Assembly (NCBI GenBank): GCA_047618185.1 | Contig: JBLHKZ010000070.1 | Coordinates: 1 to 22,090, forward strand | Direction: 5' to 3' | DNA: 22,090 bases | From: JAYPEY01 sp047618185 | GTDB lineage: Bacteria; Verrucomicrobiota; Verrucomicrobiia; Limisphaerales; JAYPEY01 | Part shown: piece after piece, positions 13,494 through 22,067 of the stretch | Layout: every line of letters starts with the position of its first letter | Position numbering within the stretch: position 1 is the stretch's first letter | Translations under genes and position numbers: made by a program | The notes under the pieces: generated by a model | What the model saw: only the letters and a program-made list of their open reading frames with translations | What the model was told of the DNA's origin: nothing | Databases searched by the model: none

Positions 13494-16400
13494 TCATCTG
13501 CTGATGGGTTGGCCGGTGCGGAGGTAGGCGAAGAGGTCGCGGATCTGTTGGTCATTGAACGAGCCCAACAAGCCGGCGGGCATCAGTGATTGACCGGCGG
13601 GGCGCATCTCTTTGATCTCGCTGCGTTGTAGGGAAATGTTCTGTCCATCCAAACCTCGGAGGACAACGACCTTGGCATCCTGGTCGACGAGAAATCCGGT
13701 GAGACTGCGTTCGTCCTTAGTTTTAATCGAGTAGTTCTCAAAGCCTTCGCGCACCTCGGCGTTGGGATTGACGATGCTGTCGAGCATCGTGCTGAGGTCG
13801 TCGCGCTGGTAGCTGGTGAGATCAGGTCCGATTTGTCCGCCGTTGCGGAAGAGTTTGTGGCAGGGGGCGCAGAGCATCTGGAAATGTTTTTCCCCTTCGT
13901 AGATATTGCCGGGTTTCTCATCGATGACTTTGGATAGACGTTGAATTTCATCCTGCATCTCTTTGCTGGTAGTAACGCGTTTGTCGCCGAAGTGACGCTG
14001 GATGAGGGCAGTAGTTTCGTTGTCGCTGGAGGCGCGGAGCCGATCGACGATGTCGGTGGGAAGGGTTCGCTTGTCGATTTTTCCGGCATCAATGGCTTTG
14101 ACCAGTTGTCGCGACCACGCCGCGCGGCTAGCGAGGAGGGTTTGTGCGGCGGGTAGAACGCCATCCTCGAAATCGCTGTAGAGCTCGACGATGCGCGCGC
14201 CGATGTCGGGCTGGTTATAACGCTGAAGCGAGGTGAGCGCGGCTTTTTGAAGGTCGGGGGTTTTGGCAGCGTCGGCGGCTAGCTTCAGCAAGGTCGGAAT
14301 CGATTTGGTTTGGCTGATTTCGCCAAAGGTCTGGGTGTAGAGCAGACGTTTGGAAAGATCGGCTTTGGGGTTTGCAAGAATGTCGAGGGCTTGTCCGATG
14401 GCTGCGGCGTCGCCCCGGCGGATCTTGAGGGCAAGCGATTCGGCTCCGACCTTGGCCATGGCCTCGGACAGTTCGTCGGGCAGCGGGGGCAGCGTACGGC
14501 CCTTGAAGGCAAGTTCGAAGCCGGCCATCAGGGTTTCGGCGTCGCTTTTTGTCGGAGCGAAATTCAGGAGCCGCGCGCAGGCAAGCAAGTCCTGCCGTTT
14601 CTCGGCGATCGCGGCCCGGCGCATGAGACGGCTGAGGATGTGTTCTTTGGGAAGACGCTTGTTCCAGAACGACGGTTCTTCGAACCACTTGACGATTTCG
14701 TCACGGTTGCCGCCGTAGGATGCTTCCAACGCCCACCAGAGCAACAGGGGAATGTGCGGGTCGTCGGCGTCGATGTCGTGCTCCAGTAGTTCTCTAATGA
14801 TCGGCAATGCCAGCGCTGGGGGCAATTGGCGGGCGGACACTGCCATTTGTGCGCGGACAATGGCGGAGGGTTCTCCCGCGGCTAGAATTGCTATGTTGGC
14901 GGCCAAAGCCTCATCAAGCAGGCCGTCGTCACAAGCGAGCCGAATAACCCAGCCACGAACGTGGTCGTCCTTGGAGTAGAGCAGTTCTCCAGCTTGTTGA
15001 TCGTTGAATCCGCCCGATACGTTGAAAGCCCACAAGGCTTCGAGCGCGAGTTGGTTATCATTCCCGAGCGCAAGTTTTTTTAATCGCGGAAGCGCCGATC
15101 GGTCTGAGCGATCTGCAAGGAGTCGCAGCGCTTCCTGGCGAAACCACTTGTTCTCGTGCGTCAGTGTATCGATGAGTTCGTCCGTTGATTTGGCGGCGAG
15201 GTTGAATGGCTTTATCGCTGACACGCCTTTTTCCCTGATGCGATAGATGCGGCCATTGGTCGGATCGATTTGACCCTGGAAGTGCTGTCCGTGTGCAATT
15301 AATTCCTCCGTCCAATCGGAAATGTAGACCGCCCCGTCGGGTCCGGTCTTGATGTCGATAGGCCGGAATGCGGTGTCTTCGCTCTCCAGCACGAAGCCGA
15401 GGTCTTCGGTTTTGAGCGTGGAGCCATCCGGAAAACGATCGGTCAGAACAATGTTTCGATGGAGCGGATCGCCGCAGAACATTTTGCCGTGATATTTCTG
15501 CGAAAGCGCGCCGCCTTCATACACGAGAAATGTGTGGGTGAAGCGGGGGACTTTATCGTGAGCGATCCACGGAAGTTCACCGAAGGAATGCGGATTTGAA
15601 ACAGGGCCATATTTGGCGAGGTTGCCTTTGTTGTAGTAGCCGCCATGCCAGTAATGGAAGCCGCGTGTGTTGCCGCCGTTGTAACCTGAGAACACGCGGC
15701 CCTTGGCGTCGAATTCCACGCTGAAGGCATTGCCTCCGCCTTCCGCAAAGACCTGCAGCTTGTGCGTCTCAGGGTGGTAACGCCAAATGGCGGCGCCTTC
15801 CATGTAGATGGGTTTGTCCGTGACGCCAGGGCGACGGACCTGGCTCGAAGTCGTGCTTCCGTGGGCTCCGTAGAGCCAGCCGTCCGGGCCCCATCGCAGG
15901 CTGTTGGCCACGGAGTGTGTGTCTTCCAGTCCAAATCCGGCAAGGTGGACAATCGGATCTGAATCGGGCACGTCGTCGCCGTCGCGGTCGGGATAGAACA
16001 GCAGGTAGGGCGGGTTCATGATCCACTTCCCTCCGCGTCCATGGGCGATGGACGTCGTGATGTTCAGTCCATCGACAAAGACGGAATGTTTGTCGTAGTC
16101 GCCGTCGCCGTTGGTGTCCTCGTGAATGCTGATACGGTCTCTTCCCCGATCGTGATTGGGCGGCGCCGGAGGGATCTTGTCGTAAGTGGCCCGATAGTAC
16201 TTATCTCGACTCAGCATTTTCAGGCCGGCAGGGAAAGGGTATTGGCGATACTCCACGACCCAGAGGCGGCCCCGTTCGTCCCAACTCATTTGCAGAGGTT
16301 GTGCGATGAGCGGTTCGGCAAGGACGATCGCGACCTCGAGGTCGTCGAACACTTTTGTTTTCTTGAGCGACTCGGCGGGGGAAATGCCGGTGCCGCTGAG

Positions 16401-17018
16401 CAACTTGTCCGGTCGTTCGATCGCGGTGACGGCGTCGCGAAACTCATCGTAGGCGGCTTGCGCGGGTTTCTCCTTTGACGCGCCGAGGGCGAAGGCCGCG
16501 TCGTCGCCGGTTTGAAATTCCCAATCGCCCGCGAGGACGCACTCGAGGAAATAGCCGGAAATCACGGGCGCATCGCCGACGAATCCGCCTTCGCCGCCGT
16601 TGTCGTAGACGCGAAAGGCGACGCAATTATATTCGCCCTTCTTGAGAATGCCGCCCGGGATTTTGTAGCGAGTGACGGCGTTCAAGCCGCTCTTGAAATT
16701 GGGCGGAAATGAACCGGCTCCGTCGATCTTCGTTCCGTTGATGTAGAGCTCATGTGCATCGGAGATCTTCTCGACTTTTAGCGTGACGGATTCGACCCAC
16801 AAATTGCGCGTGCCTGCGGACACCCAGCGATCGGGGACTTTGACGAAACAACGATACCAGGCGAAGCCGTCGTGGGACGCGAATTTGCCGGCTCCTTGTG
16901 TTTCCCAGGCGCCAGGCGCTTTGATAAGCGACGATGCGGCGTCCAGGCGCGTGGACGGGGTCAGTGCGAGGGCGAGAGCGGCTGCCAGAGCGATTCTATT
17001 CCATGCCATATGCGGCAT
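13494..17018 (-). CDS. PVC-type haem-binding CxxCH protein with dehydrogenase-like propeller
   Basis: The 1174-residue exported protein has a signal peptide (RIALAAALALALTPSTRLDA) and an N-terminal beta-sandwich of galactose-binding-like fold (about 30-165). A six-bladed propeller of the membrane-bound dehydrogenase type follows (about 225-595: FDDLEVAIVLAEPLIAQP, HEDTNGDGDYD, WGPDGWLYG, GAVYISDW). Next come helical HEAT-like repeats (about 605-1000) and a cytochrome c domain with CAPCH (C1050, C1053, H1054); SLMPAGLL probably supplies the distal Met ligand. This order is standard for the PVC family, and the length is usual. By family knowledge it is periplasmic and probably oxidises a sugar-type substrate, passing electrons to the haem; the substrate cannot be read from sequence. 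A second ATG at residue 4 is an alternative start. It is divergent from 17085-17840, with 66 bases between. Confidence 0.92.
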   Translation of the reverse strand: MPHMAWNRIALAAALALALTPSTRLDAASSLIKAPGAWETQGAGKFASHDGFAWYRCFVKVPDRWVSAGTRNLWVESVTLKVEKISDAHELYINGTKIDGAGSFPPNFKSGLNAVTRYKIPGGILKKGEYNCVAFRVYDNGGEGGFVGDAPVISGYFLECVLAGDWEFQTGDDAAFALGASKEKPAQAAYDEFRDAVTAIERPDKLLSGTGISPAESLKKTKVFDDLEVAIVLAEPLIAQPLQMSWDERGRLWVVEYRQYPFPAGLKMLSRDKYYRATYDKIPPAPPNHDRGRDRISIHEDTNGDGDYDKHSVFVDGLNITTSIAHGRGGKWIMNPPYLLFYPDRDGDDVPDSDPIVHLAGFGLEDTHSVANSLRWGPDGWLYGAHGSTTSSQVRRPGVTDKPIYMEGAAIWRYHPETHKLQVFAEGGGNAFSVEFDAKGRVFSGYNGGNTRGFHYWHGGYYNKGNLAKYGPVSNPHSFGELPWIAHDKVPRFTHTFLVYEGGALSQKYHGKMFCGDPLHRNIVLTDRFPDGSTLKTEDLGFVLESEDTAFRPIDIKTGPDGAVYISDWTEELIAHGQHFQGQIDPTNGRIYRIREKGVSAIKPFNLAAKSTDELIDTLTHENKWFRQEALRLLADRSDRSALPRLKKLALGNDNQLALEALWAFNVSGGFNDQQAGELLYSKDDHVRGWVIRLACDDGLLDEALAANIAILAAGEPSAIVRAQMAVSARQLPPALALPIIRELLEHDIDADDPHIPLLLWWALEASYGGNRDEIVKWFEEPSFWNKRLPKEHILSRLMRRAAIAEKRQDLLACARLLNFAPTKSDAETLMAGFELAFKGRTLPPLPDELSEAMAKVGAESLALKIRRGDAAAIGQALDILANPKADLSKRLLYTQTFGEISQTKSIPTLLKLAADAAKTPDLQKAALTSLQRYNQPDIGARIVELYSDFEDGVLPAAQTLLASRAAWSRQLVKAIDAGKIDKRTLPTDIVDRLRASSDNETTALIQRHFGDKRVTTSKEMQDEIQRLSKVIDEKPGNIYEGEKHFQMLCAPCHKLFRNGGQIGPDLTSYQRDDLSTMLDSIVNPNAEVREGFENYSIKTKDERSLTGFLVDQDAKVVVLRGLDGQNISLQRSEIKEMRPAGQSLMPAGLLGSFNDQQIRDLFAYLRTGQPISR

Positions 17019-17084
17019 GATTCGGCGGGGCGTTGTGCGGGATCAAGAAAAATGATTCTGAATGCGGACAACGAGGATCAAGGA

Positions 17085-17840
17085 ATGCGCTCCAGGCCAA
17101 GCATGAAAAGCGTATTGAGGATTGTGGCGGTCCGACGTAGGTTTTTAGTGATGAACGTAAGACAGGGAGTCACACGCACTAGAGTTGGCGCAGAATCACG
17201 GAGATGGGGAGCGATGTTGATCGTCTGCGTTGTGGCGGGAACGGGCTGCGGCAGCGCGGATGACGGCATACCGGCCGATGAAAATCTCAATGTCTCTGCG
17301 CGCCGCGGCGGATCGTCGGACGGAGATGCTCCGAAGCAGCCGGAATCCGAATCCGGCAACGTTCCAGCAGTGGGAAAGGCGGCGCCGAAGAGCGATCTGG
17401 GAAAGATCATATTTCGCGCGAAGTCAACGATTGGAGCGGCATCCACGCAAGCGGCCGAGAACGCTGAGATCATGGAGAAGGCGACGGCAAAACCACCGGC
17501 TCCGTCGGCAGCGAAGACTCCCGCTGCGCCTGCAAAAACAGTTTCTGACACAGCGAAGAAACCGACTCCGGCGCTGGCTTCGAAAGCGGCGGTTCCGGAC
17601 AAGGGGGAACTTGCGAAGGCCCCGGATTACATCAAGGTTGCCAGTATTTTTGGCACGGCCAAACGTCGCACGGCAATGGTGCGATCAGGGGGCAAGAACT
17701 ACTCTCTCATGAAGGGCGACAAGAGTTCGTTGGCGAAACCAGGTGGGGGGACGTTGGATATTGTCGTGATGGACGTCACCGACAAAACAGTTGTCATTAA
17801 AATTGCCGGAGAGGCGAAACCGCGTGTGATAACAAGATGA
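17085..17840 (+). CDS. Probable lipoprotein with C-terminal PilP/GspC-like domain
   Basis: The frame is open from 16872, but that part lies antisense to the haem-protein start. I chose the ATG at 17085 because GAGG lies 8 bases upstream; 17052, 17103 and 17151 are alternatives. A basic N-terminus leads to LIVCVVAGTGC, which fits a lipoprotein cleavage site, although the residues before Cys are not the classic LAGC. A long Ala/Pro/Lys-rich linker of low complexity follows. The last 70 residues (YIKVASIFGTAKRRTAMVRS, then YSLMKGD and VVIKI) form a small beta-rich domain. It is like the homology region of PilP and GspC, which in those systems connects outer- and inner-membrane parts. The same domain ends the next gene, which overlaps this one by 4 bases (ATGA). 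I cannot assign it to a known secretion or pilus operon. Confidence 0.7.
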   Translation: MRSRPSMKSVLRIVAVRRRFLVMNVRQGVTRTRVGAESRRWGAMLIVCVVAGTGCGSADDGIPADENLNVSARRGGSSDGDAPKQPESESGNVPAVGKAAPKSDLGKIIFRAKSTIGAASTQAAENAEIMEKATAKPPAPSAAKTPAAPAKTVSDTAKKPTPALASKAAVPDKGELAKAPDYIKVASIFGTAKRRTAMVRSGGKNYSLMKGDKSSLAKPGGGTLDIVVMDVTDKTVVIKIAGEAKPRVITR

Positions 17841-18985
17841 AACGAATTGCCGCCATGAGGATCTTGGAGAGGAACCCGGAGGCCGAACGGACAGTGTTCT
17901 CTCTGATGGGCCTCGCGCTGCGACGCCTTCGCATGGCTGCCATGGTCTTTGCCATTACGCTGGCGCTCGGAGGAAGTGTGCTTTGTGCGCAGGAGTCGGC
18001 GGAGCAGAGCGGAGATGAAGCTGAGCCGGCGGAAATGTCCGAAACGGGCGAAGACGCGGAAGAGGCAGAGATGGAATTGACGGCGGAGCAACAGAAAGTG
18101 ATGGATCGAGTTTGGGAATTGCTCAAGGAGTCATTGGTTCTTCTGGTCATCCTGGCGGTCGCCTCGCTTCTTGCCCTGATTGTGCCCTTCCGTTGGATCT
18201 ACCTTGCATTTCAGAACGACAAGGGCTGGGGATTCATTCTGCTGGGATTCTTCGTGTTTACCTGCATTTCACCATTCTTCGTCTTCTTGTTGTTGGTCTA
18301 TGCCTTCAAAAAACGCGAGGAATCAAAGAAGTTTTTCGTATTCACACTGCTGGTCTACATGAGTCTCTATGGCTCCACAGGCTATGTATGGCATCGGCTT
18401 CAGTCGTTGCAGAGCGAACTCGAATCCATCGAAGTTGAGGCGCAGGAGGCTGGATTTGAACGGGAGGAAGACGCCGATGGCCAACCGAAAGCGGAACCCA
18501 GGAGTCGGCTGGGGAAGATAATGGCGACCGCGGAAAAGAACGTGGCAAAGGTAGAGGAACGTTCGGCTGAGGGCTCGAAGGTCGTTGAGCAAACTGGGCA
18601 AAAGGCGGCTGCAAAAAGCAAAACGGCTTCAAAGAGCAAAACGCCTGCGGTAGAACCAGCAGACCCGACGAAAAAGACCGCGCCGTCGACGGCAAAGGCG
18701 GCAAGTCCGCCCAAGCAAGAGACAGCCGCAATGACGTCAAGTTCCTACGCCCGGGCTCCAGTAAATCTCCGGGTGGTCAGCATCATCGCTGGCGGAAAGC
18801 GCAAAACCGCGATGATTAACGACGGCGTTAAGAATCATATGATCGTCGTCGGTGAGAATGTCACCCTGTCGGTCGGGGGCGGGACCAAGGGAGCCGAGGT
18901 TGTGGCTATTCAGGCAAACGCCGTCATCATCAAGTTGGATGGCCGAGCGGCGCCGATGGCGATTCATAAGGCCAGGAAAAAATAA
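17837..18985 (+). CDS. Multi-pass membrane protein with C-terminal PilP/GspC-like domain
   Basis: The 382-residue protein starts at an ATG overlapping the upstream stop. Hydrophobic segments: AAMVFAITLALGGSVLCA (signal peptide or first helix), an acidic stretch (AEMSETGEDAEEAEME), SLVLLVILAVASLLALIVPF, WGFILLGFFVFTCISPFFVF, and FFVFTLLVYMSLYG. Then come a charged, probably coiled segment (about 195-250) and a Lys/Ala/Pro/Thr-rich linker. The final 75 residues (VNLRVVSIIAGGKRKTAMIN, VGENVTL, VIIKLDG) are clearly related to the end of the upstream protein. It probably spans the inner membrane and reaches across the periplasm, with the two products acting as a pair. The resemblance to PilP/GspC is in pattern only. 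I do not recognise the membrane part. Confidence 0.75.
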   Translation: MKRIAAMRILERNPEAERTVFSLMGLALRRLRMAAMVFAITLALGGSVLCAQESAEQSGDEAEPAEMSETGEDAEEAEMELTAEQQKVMDRVWELLKESLVLLVILAVASLLALIVPFRWIYLAFQNDKGWGFILLGFFVFTCISPFFVFLLLVYAFKKREESKKFFVFTLLVYMSLYGSTGYVWHRLQSLQSELESIEVEAQEAGFEREEDADGQPKAEPRSRLGKIMATAEKNVAKVEERSAEGSKVVEQTGQKAAAKSKTASKSKTPAVEPADPTKKTAPSTAKAASPPKQETAAMTSSSYARAPVNLRVVSIIAGGKRKTAMINDGVKNHMIVVGENVTLSVGGGTKGAEVVAIQANAVIIKLDGRAAPMAIHKARKK

Positions 18986-18998
18986 TCGTGCGGGAGGG

Positions 18999-19473
18999 TT
19001 AATACCACCGAGGCAAGGAGTTCAGGAAATCTTCGCCACACCCTCCGACTTTGACGTGATCGGGTTCTATCTTCGTCGTCGAGACCATCGACCCCATGGT
19101 CATTCCGACTATGATCGAGAAAAACAGTATGACGAATGCAGGGAGGCCGGGCCATACTTCATTCGTCACGCCGATGAGGAGGAATGAACCGATGCAGAGA
19201 AGGAACAACAACCAAGCGATTACGATTCCCTTCGATGGCGAGCATGTCCTCCCGAAGTAACGAAAGGCCACACTCGGAGCAGGAGGCGTGGTTCGCAGAG
19301 AAATCGGGCATGTCGCCACCGCTCTCGAGCTGCAAAATGGACTGCCATTCGTCCATGCCTTCACGCCAGACCAGCGTCGTCGAAACGATCACGTCAGAAT
19401 CGCGCAGTGTTTGAAATTCCTGGTCGGAAACGGGCCCCTTTTTGACGCCTCCATCAGAGTAATGCCAAACCAT
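18999..19473 (-). pseudogene. Frameshifted GYF-domain membrane protein
   Basis: Frame A (19473 to 19159) begins MVWHYSDGGVKKGPVSDQEF and TLVWREGMDEW, the GYF_2 domain, then one zinc knuckle, CSECG. Frame B (in use from about 19230 to 18999) has two membrane helices (IVIAWLLFLLCIGSFLLIGV and LPAFVILFFSIIVGMTMG). It ends FLNSLPRW, the usual end of this PVC group. Frame A stops soon after the knuckle and B has no sensible start, so one reading frame has been split near 19220-19240. The second CxxC of the knuckle is missing, suggesting a small out-of-frame deletion rather than a single-base slip. The 3' end is convergent with the gene ending at 18985. A sequencing error or programmed frameshift is possible but less likely. 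Confidence 0.65.
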
Positions 19474-19592
19474 GGGACACAGTTGGAGAACGGTCAGAAG
19501 AAGAACAATCAGATTCCTGTGGGGTTTGTCGTCCCGGCGAACCGGAACCGCTGATTGCGCAAAAAGGGCATGGCTGTTTGAATCGCAAGAAT
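19474..19592. other. Divergent intergenic region, no gene seen
   Basis: This holds the upstream sides of the GYF pseudogene (minus) and the sigma-factor gene (plus). No convincing -35/-10 pair, terminator or repeat was found by eye. On the minus strand the codons before the pseudogene ATG read as a short hydrophobic run (LIVLLLTVL) but have no start codon. Confidence 0.4.
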
Positions 19593-20342
19593 ATGACTTC
19601 GGGTGATCACCAGACTAACTGGGCTGAAGCGGGGCCGGGGCAATTTGCCACCACTCATTGGAGCGGCGTGTTGTTGGCCGGCCGCAAGGAATCGGAGGGT
19701 GGCGATAACGCGTTGGGCGAGCTTTGCCAGACCTATTGGCGGCCACTCTACACTTTTGTTCGGCGGCGGGGGCACGGCGAACACGACGCTCAGGATTTGA
19801 CACAGGCATTCTTCGAGAACTTCCTGAGCCGTAATTATCTTGAAAATGTGTCTCCGGAGCGGGGCAAGTTTCGAACTTTTCTGCTCGCGTGCATGAAACA
19901 TTTTCTGGCCAACGAATGGAAGCGTTCGCAACGCCTGAAACGCGGAGGCGGGCAAACGGTGGTTTCGCTCGACTTCGAGAGCGCGGAATCATCGTTCCAG
20001 TTGGAGCCAGTCGATGAGGCCGATCCGGAGAGGCTGTTCGATCGTCGCTGGGCGCTGACGCTGCTCGGCCGGGCGCTGGACCGGCAGGCGGAGGACTACG
20101 CGGAAAGCGGCAAGTCCGCGATGTTTGAAGCATTGAAATCGTTTCTTACGGCGCGGGAAATGCGAAAGTCGTATGCGGATGTCGGCCAGCGGCTCGGAAT
20201 GACCGAAGGCGCGGTGAAGGTCGCAGTCTTTCGACTGCGTCGGCGTTACCGTGAGATTCTGACAGAGGAGATCGCCAACACGGTGGAGTCTCCAGATTTG
20301 ATCGATGAAGAATTGCAGTATTTCTTCAGTGTCTTGAGCTGA
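19593..20342 (+). CDS. ECF-like RNA polymerase sigma factor (planctomycete/verrucomicrobial type)
   Basis: The protein has 249 residues from the ATG at 19593. A TTG at 19578 with a weak AGGG nine bases upstream would add five residues. Motifs in order: FATTHWSGVLLAG near the N-terminus; region 2 with LCQTYWRPLYTFVRRRG, DAQDLTQAFFENFL and RGKFRTFLLACMKHFLANEW (about 42-110); KRGGG; and FDRRWALTLL (149-158). Region 4 (about 193-220: YADVGQRLGMTEGAVKVAVFRLRRRYRE) is the promoter -35 binding helix-turn-helix. The pattern is that of the PVC ECF-like group, which often sits beside serine/threonine kinase genes. No kinase is present here: the next gene, 26 bases downstream, encodes an unrelated protein. 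Targets are unknown; the downstream gene is probably co-transcribed. Confidence 0.9.
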   Translation: MTSGDHQTNWAEAGPGQFATTHWSGVLLAGRKESEGGDNALGELCQTYWRPLYTFVRRRGHGEHDAQDLTQAFFENFLSRNYLENVSPERGKFRTFLLACMKHFLANEWKRSQRLKRGGGQTVVSLDFESAESSFQLEPVDEADPERLFDRRWALTLLGRALDRQAEDYAESGKSAMFEALKSFLTAREMRKSYADVGQRLGMTEGAVKVAVFRLRRRYREILTEEIANTVESPDLIDEELQYFFSVLS

Positions 20343-20368
20343 TTACAGAGAATTTCGGAGCCTCGCCG

Positions 20369-21589
20369 TTGGTGCGCAACGCCAGTCGGAAAAGAGGGGA
20401 GGCGCGAAAATTTGTTTTCAACGAGCCTGAGCTGAGATCCTTCAACTTCATCAATCCAACGCAGACTCACCAATGGCTGAGGAAAGAATGGCCGGAGCGG
20501 TTTCCTGAGGGGGAGCGATCAGAGGAGGTCGTTTTGCGCGTTCTAAAAGTCGCGGAAGCGAGATTGAATGAACTTCGTGCGGCGAGCCTTCGGCCGCACA
20601 GCCAACTCGTGCTGCCGGGGGACGGGGCACGAAGATTTAAATCTGACGAGGAATTGGAATCGACGGATATTGTGAAAATCAGACAGCTCGTGGAAGTCGT
20701 CGGCGCCAGCATGTACGCGAACGTCCTGGCGGGAAATCCGGATGTTGCCGTGCAGGATCTTCGAGTTTGTCTGAAAGTCTCGAGTCTTGCCAAGAGCGAC
20801 TTGGGGCTGGTCGGAGCCATGATTGGCGTCTTCGCGGCCGGAATTGCCGTGGATCCGTTAAATGGACATCGGATTGACGAACGCTGGACGGACGCGCATC
20901 TCGATGAAATTCAAGCGATGTTTGCGGAGGTCGATGTCTGCGGGCAAGTGATGACGACCGTGGCGCAGTTTGAAATGGCGGTGGTCAATCGCGTGATGGA
21001 GGAGGGCGGGCAGTTTTGGTTGAGAATCTATTGCAACAGGGAGATCGTGGCGGAGCGCTCGATCTTCTGGCCTCGAGGTTGGCGCCGCCAGAATCAACTG
21101 CACTATTCGCGTTGCGTGCTGGATTACTGGATGGCGTTGCGCGATTCCCAGACGGGCAGGATTGATCTGGATTTGATCAACTCGACCAAGCTGCGCGTCC
21201 GGTCCAACGGAAAACTGTCGCATCCGTTTCACTGGTTATCGGCGTTTGCCTTTCACGACTACTCTCGAGCAATCGAATCGGCGGTAAAGCGTCAGACGGA
21301 GTGCGATCAAGTCGTCCTTCATTGCGCATTGGAGCGGCATCGGCGTCGGCACGGGGACTACCCGCGCGCCTTGGAAGAACTCGATCTGGAGATTCTTCGT
21401 GTGCGGCCCCGCGATCGTATTTCGGGCGAAGAATATGGATATCGCGTGACAGAGCAGGGCGAGATCAAGCTCCATTCCGTTGGTTGGGACGGACGAGACC
21501 AGGGCGGCCAGGGGGAACTTGTGAGCGATGGGTCGCGATACGTGTCGCAAGACTGGATCTGGCCGTCGAAGCCGAGATTGAAACGTTGA
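20369..21589 (+). CDS. Uncharacterised protein with GspG-like C-terminal domain
   Basis: No ATG precedes the conserved part. The TTG at 20369 has GGAG 8 bases upstream and is the best start; GTG at 20372 is next. The first 90 residues are charged and hydrophilic. Helical repeats follow (ASMYANVLAGNPDVAVQDLR, SDLGLVGAMIGVFAAGIAVD, WTDAHLDEIQAMF). The end (about 315-395) has LERHRRRHGDYPRALEEL, PRDRISGEEYGYRV and LHSVGWDGRDQGGQGE, then DWIW. This order matches the soluble part of pseudopilin GspG (YP, PxDxxGxxYxY, SxGxDGxxGG). Related verrucomicrobial proteins, as I recall them, begin with a membrane helix, which is absent here. The 5' end may therefore have been lost, or the protein may be cytoplasmic. 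It follows the sigma-factor gene by 26 bases. Function unknown. Confidence 0.7.
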   Translation: MVRNASRKRGEARKFVFNEPELRSFNFINPTQTHQWLRKEWPERFPEGERSEEVVLRVLKVAEARLNELRAASLRPHSQLVLPGDGARRFKSDEELESTDIVKIRQLVEVVGASMYANVLAGNPDVAVQDLRVCLKVSSLAKSDLGLVGAMIGVFAAGIAVDPLNGHRIDERWTDAHLDEIQAMFAEVDVCGQVMTTVAQFEMAVVNRVMEEGGQFWLRIYCNREIVAERSIFWPRGWRRQNQLHYSRCVLDYWMALRDSQTGRIDLDLINSTKLRVRSNGKLSHPFHWLSAFAFHDYSRAIESAVKRQTECDQVVLHCALERHRRRHGDYPRALEELDLEILRVRPRDRISGEEYGYRVTEQGEIKLHSVGWDGRDQGGQGELVSDGSRYVSQDWIWPSKPRLKR

Positions 21590-21640
21590 CGTTTCATTGG
21601 TGTAACCTTTGGCCTCCGTTGTTTCTGGAAGGGAGTGAAG

Positions 21641-21654
21641 GCCCGTTAGCGGGC
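21641..21654 (+). other. Small GC-rich hairpin between the GspG-like gene and the pilin remnant
   Basis: GCCCG and CGGGC pair perfectly around TTAG, 51 bases after the stop at 21589 and 32 bases before the ATG at 21687. There is no T-run. It may be a weak terminator. Confidence 0.3.
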
Positions 21655-21686
21655 GAACGACACAAACACCACAACCAGAAAAACGC

Positions 21687-22067
21687 ATGAAAACAATTGA
21701 TCCGAAACGAAGAGCGAACGGCGGCGCCCTCATAACAACCCTGATTCTGGCGCTCGTCCTGTTGGGATGGCTGGCGATTTCAATTCCATGATGGACACGC
21801 AGTCGATCGAGCGCCCAGCGCAACACCTGCGTCGCCAATTTGAGACAGATTGACGGCGCGAAGGAGCAATGGGCGATCGATTGTGAGGCTCCCGTGGGGA
21901 GTCAAGTGAGTTGGACGAATATCATCGGGACGAAACTGTATCTGAAGAACATGCCGACGTGTCCTTTGGGCGGAGGCTACGCGATTGGGAAAATGGGAGA
22001 GGACCCGACCTGCACAATGAAGGATCACAGCCTGGCGCTGGGGCCGGCCAAGCATCACCACCACTGA
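21687..22067 (+). pseudogene. Pilin/pseudopilin-like gene interrupted by an in-frame TGA
   Basis: One frame runs from the ATG at 21687 to the TGA at 22065 with a single internal TGA at 21789. Before it lie a basic leader (MKTIDPKRRANGG) and a hydrophobic helix (ALITTLILALVLLGWLAISIP) resembling a prepilin N-terminus. After it comes SAQRNTCVANLRQIDGAKEQWA, then LKNMPTCPLGGGY and PTCTM, the conserved soluble part of the short verrucomicrobial type II secretion/pilin proteins. The distance from the helix-end IP to the Cys (13 codons) equals that in intact relatives as I remember them. The gene therefore seems broken by substitution, not by an indel. The Glu at +5 of the usual prepilin motif is absent; GG-ALITT is closer to GspK/PilX-like minor pilins. 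It ends in four His residues. No Shine-Dalgarno site is seen. Confidence 0.65.

Noticed and set aside
16872..17084. Longer N-terminus of the lipoprotein gene
   Set aside because: It runs antisense through the start and signal peptide of the haem protein and has no conserved feature. A start near 17085 has a ribosome site.
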